Shown: positions 63,183 through 64,000 of the stretch, piece by piece
How the letters are laid out: the number at the start of each line of letters is the position of its first letter
Position numbering within the stretch: position 1 is the stretch's first letter
Source: Doris montereyensis
Lineage: Eukaryota > Mollusca > Gastropoda > Nudibranchia > Dorididae
NCBI GenBank assembly: GCA_037039925.1
Contig: JAXRKP010000449.1
Span: 157,501-221,500, forward strand
Length of the DNA: 64,000 nucleotides
Direction: 5' to 3'
Made by a program: the position numbers and the translations under genes
The notes under the pieces: generated by a model
What the model was told of the DNA's origin: nothing
What the model saw: only the letters and a program-made list of their open reading frames with translations
Database searches by the model: none

Positions 63183-63392
63183 CTGTTCTTTGTCCAATTC
63201 TGTAGCAGACAACTGGCGGTTGCTGTTCTCTTTGGCAGTCTCCAACTTTGAGCACAGCTCTCTGGCTGCTGAAACGTCTGACAGGAGCATCTGTTTGTCT
63301 TCCTCTGTCATTCGTAGATTTTCTTCAAGCGTTGCCACTGAGCGTGTCAGATTAGACACTTGGAATTCGTAAGCTTGATGTGAATGGATGTG
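63183..63392 (-). CDS. exon of CEP135/TSGA10-like coiled-coil gene
   Basis: Acceptor AAAAATAG at 63393 and donor CAG|GTGGGT; exactly 70 codons in frame. Reads AYEFQVSNLTRSVATLEENL, RMTEEDKQMLLSDVSAARE and LCSKLETAKENSNRQLSATE. Continuous heptads. The LTR.V..LEE.L...E.DK..LL.D..A.RELC.KLE phrase is characteristic of CEP135 and its relative TSGA10, centriole/centrosome proteins. Gene runs leftwards through 62489-62683, 61411-61514 and 60935-61099; more 5' exons must lie beyond 64000. Confidence 0.6.
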
Positions 63393-64000
63393 CTATTTTT
63401 GGATGAAATGAAAAAAAATTAAGAATTAGAGACCTCTCAAATAATGCGAATAAGATAGTCAGTATGAGAATGAAGTCATGACATGCTATGTGTATTCACT
63501 TTCATATAATACAGAAAATTTAACTCTTTATAAAAGAATGAGGAGCTATCTCGTTGCTTATTAGTCGTCCATTATATCGAATACTTCAAGTATTTTCTTA
63601 ATAAAAAAGACACCACTTTACACAAACTAGTCAACATTTCGGCAACTATCATTGACTGGACAGTTTTACTAGATGAAACAAAGCAATTAAATATCAACCA
63701 TCAATTACGTAATGCAGAAAAGTTCTTAGACTGAATTTGCATGAATGAGCATTTTCAGTTTTTGACCATTGAATCTTCACTTTTAATTGTTTCATTTGTT
63801 AAGTGAGTGAACTAAAGTATAAGTGTCACCATCAATGTGAAGATATAGAAAATACCTTTCTCAGTTTCAAAACCTACAATTTACAAGCTTGTTTAAAAAG
63901 ATATTCTCCTGTAAATTTTAATGTAAAGCATTCGACTACAATCAACTCTCATTCTTCTGTTAGTGATTTGAAAAGCCTTCAGATTCAGTGCTTACGAAGA
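63393..64000. other. intron of the coiled-coil gene
   Basis: AT-rich; no further exon seen before the window ends. Confidence 0.45.

Overview
This is a window of animal nuclear DNA, not prokaryotic. It has split genes with GT-AG introns, long GA/CT, TA and AGT microsatellites, tRNA-derived SINEs, several LINE families, cut-and-paste transposons and one large virus-like (Maverick/Polinton) element. The mix of RTE-type LINEs, a THAP/P-type transposase, Mutator-like genes, a Maverick and frequent AGATCTAG-rich spacers suggests a lophotrochozoan invertebrate, most likely a mollusc and perhaps a gastropod. That identification is an inference; no marker gene fixes it.

Layout. 0.2-1.6 kb: a small three-exon gene (97 codons, in frame across both introns). 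1.7-2.6 kb: a LINE endonuclease fragment. 2.66-6.86 kb: a DNA transposon with imperfect terminal inverted repeats and one decayed minus-strand gene. 9.5-10.6 kb: remains of a Mutator-like transposase, cut off by a 46-bp minisatellite. 10.6-30.2 kb: the minisatellite (about 5.2 kb plus 4.7 kb), split by a 9.76-kb AT-rich element bounded by perfect 31-bp inverted repeats. The element carries broken Maverick-type genes: two ATPase-like genes, a DNA polymerase B N-terminal segment running into an integrase C-terminus, zinc-binding proteins, a membrane protein and several virion-protein-like genes. 30.2-32.0 kb: a DNA polymerase B catalytic fragment outside those inverted repeats. 32.6-35.1 kb: a second, intron-containing Mutator-like transposase. 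35.45-36.71 kb: a 1.26-kb palindrome. 37.4-40.9 kb: an L1/Tx1-like LINE fragment, an RTE-like fragment and a SINE. 41.1-42.1 kb: a TNF-receptor-like membrane protein exon, followed by an AGT microsatellite. 42.9-44.6 kb: a THAP/P-element transposase pseudogene. 45-46.6 kb: a local duplication and long CT tracts. 47.2-48.4 kb: an inverted copy of 60.0-61.0 kb. 49.4-54.6 kb: two RTE-like LINE copies in tandem, the first with a 5' UTR of tandem repeats. 54.7-56.9 kb: two SINEs. 59.97-63.4 kb: the 3' exons of a coiled-coil gene resembling CEP135/TSGA10, on the minus strand.

Two host genes (the small three-exon gene and the TNFR-like exon) have open main reading frames. The CEP135-like exons and nearly all transposon genes carry single-base frameshifts or stops. 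Either the locus is heavily decayed or the assembly has residual indel errors; both may apply. Most long open frames in the window are artefacts of the 46-bp satellite or of the CT/GA microsatellites.
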